From: JACKAN01 sp964502735
GTDB taxonomy: Bacteria > Bdellovibrionota > Bdellovibrionia > Bdellovibrionales > UBA1609
Direction: 5' to 3'
DNA: 7,859 nt
NCBI GenBank assembly: GCA_964502735.1
Contig: CAZCYD010000091.1
Coordinates: 1-7,859 of the forward strand
In this document: one piece after another, positions 7,349 through 7,859 of the stretch
Position numbering within the stretch: the first letter of the stretch is position 1
Layout: each line of letters begins with the position of its first letter
Position numbers and translations under genes: made by a program
Notes under the pieces: generated by a model
Database searches by the model: none
Told to the model about the DNA's origin: nothing
The model's input: the letters and a program-made list of their open reading frames with translations, nothing else

Positions 7349-7386
7349 TGAGGGCCTGGCACCTCTCTCTCTCTCCCTCCCCCCCC
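7349..7386 (-). repeat. Third, partial repeat copy with pyrimidine tract
   Basis: AGGGCCTGGCACC at 7351-7363 repeats the core in the same orientation as the right hairpin arm. It is followed by an uninterrupted C/T run (7362-7386) including alternating CT and eight C in a row. On the minus strand this is a purine tract preceding GGTGCCAGGCCCT, as in the other copies, so the tract belongs to the repeat unit. The tract is a candidate slippage or triplex-forming site. Confidence 0.65.
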
Positions 7387-7445
7387 TACCGCATTCTTGT
7401 GCTCTCCGTGCTTGTGGGGGAACTGTTGGTATTAGGGCAGCTTTT

Positions 7446-7799
7446 TTATTTGCCAAGATTAAAAGGTAATGTGATTCCGATGAAAACAGTAAGCTCTCTT
7501 GCTATTGCAGAACGTGGACCACTTAAAAACGAGTACCTAACTAAACCCTTCAAATCAAAAAATTGGTCAATGGCTCGCTCTGTTCCAACAACTAAACCAA
7601 ATCCAGCATAACCTGAATTGGTCGACTGAGCCTGCCTCTGACTGAAGTTCCCACCTACAAACGGTCTCCACAAAGGGTTAATAGATACAGCAGAGGTTTT
7701 ACTTCTTCCTTCATAAACTGATGCTGGAGAAAATGGATAATAATTGACACCAGCCTCAACACCATAGGCAAGATCCCCCCCAAAAGTATTCGACATCAA
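7446..7799 (-). CDS. Small outer-membrane beta-barrel-like protein, probably a C-terminal remnant
   Basis: The product has up to 117 residues and no recognised family name. It shows short alternating aromatic/hydrophobic strands with Gly-rich turns: LAYGVEAGVNYYPF (10-23), LWRPFVGGNFS (43-53), SGYAGFGLVVGTE (62-74), LKGLVRYSFLSG (83-94), and a final ELTVFIGITLPFNL (102-115) like the last strand of an outer-membrane barrel. There is no signal peptide, which is unexpected for a complete barrel. In-frame TAG at 7812-7814 closes the frame upstream. The start could be TTG (7799) or the adjacent ATG (7796); AAGGA at 7807-7811 is suitably spaced, so a short real gene is possible. The neighbouring minus-strand frame is open from the right edge down to this point and would join this ORF by a one-base shift, so a frameshifted longer gene is the main alternative. 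Convergent with the chorismate mutase gene. Confidence 0.5.
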   Translation of the reverse strand: MMSNTFGGDLAYGVEAGVNYYPFSPASVYEGRSKTSAVSINPLWRPFVGGNFSQRQAQSTNSGYAGFGLVVGTERAIDQFFDLKGLVRYSFLSGPRSAIARELTVFIGITLPFNLGK

Positions 7800-7800
7800 T

Positions 7801-7858
7801 AATGTGTCCTTCTAGCCCCTGATATATCTTGGACAACTTTTACCCGTCGACTACAGGC
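7801..7858 (-). pseudogene. Possible upstream part of the barrel gene in a shifted frame
   Basis: On the minus strand, the frame offset from the barrel ORF is open from the window edge and reads SRRVKVVQDISGARRTHY, ending at a TGA that overlaps the barrel ORF's start. A one-base shift near the CATTATTG stretch would join it directly to LMSNTFGGDLAYG. Only about 19 codons are visible, so this may be chance. Confidence 0.3.
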
Positions 7859-7859
7859 G

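Noticed and set aside
7420..7450. Possible rho-independent terminator before the T-run at 7442-7447
   Set aside because: The preceding sequence forms at best a 5-bp stem with two G-U pairs (CTGTT/GGCAG), too weak to claim.
7197..7469. Open frames of 60-90 codons on both strands through the palindrome
   Set aside because: They are by-products of the GC-rich, stop-poor repeat; composition is low-complexity and there is no start signal.
1..7859. tRNA, rRNA, CRISPR array, riboswitch or intact transposase
   Set aside because: No cloverleaf, regularly spaced repeats with spacers, or transposase motifs were seen; a QueD-associated preQ1 riboswitch was considered, but only 95 bp precede queD and no such fold was recognised.

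Overview
The window looks like a chromosomal segment of a Gram-negative bacterium, most plausibly a Bdellovibrio-like predator or relative (Bdellovibrionota). The guess rests on a very large delta-60/fibronectin-like surface protein, a small outer-membrane barrel-like protein, a monomeric NADP isocitrate dehydrogenase and dispersed GGTGCCAGGCCCT repeats. No marker gene settles the lineage.

Layout. Bases 1-2627 (+) hold the 3' part of a large gene for an exported protein with fibronectin-III-like modules followed by about 13 delta-60 repeats; the frame is open at the left edge, so its true start lies outside. Bases 2628-2818 separate it from the convergent gene icd and carry a degenerate copy of a GC-rich repeat plus a long imperfect inverted repeat. 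icd (2819-5047, -) encodes a complete monomeric isocitrate dehydrogenase. queD (5188-5544, -) encodes the CPH4 synthase of queuosine biosynthesis. A 95-bp divergent region separates queD from trhP/yegQ (5640-6980, +), a U32-family tRNA wobble-uridine hydroxylase. trhP overlaps by ATGA a short AroQ chorismate mutase gene (6977-7306, +). Bases 7307-7445 contain one arm of a perfect 29-bp inverted repeat, a third repeat copy and a pyrimidine tract. Last comes a short convergent ORF (7446-7799, -) resembling the C-terminal part of an outer-membrane beta-barrel protein; it may be frameshifted.

How the genes fit together. The centre is a small tRNA-wobble-modification locus: queD (queuosine, G34) is divergent from trhP (ho5U34), and trhP is translationally coupled to a chorismate mutase, the enzyme that makes prephenate. 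In E. coli, prephenate is reported to be needed for TrhP/RlhA-type hydroxylation and is the substrate of CmoA in the following cmo5U steps. The arrangement suggests a dedicated prephenate supply for tRNA hydroxylation and is the most interesting feature here.

The second theme is the repeat family. Copies occur only in the two convergent intergenic regions. One supplies the stop codon and last few residues of the chorismate mutase, and another appears to supply those of the delta-60 protein.
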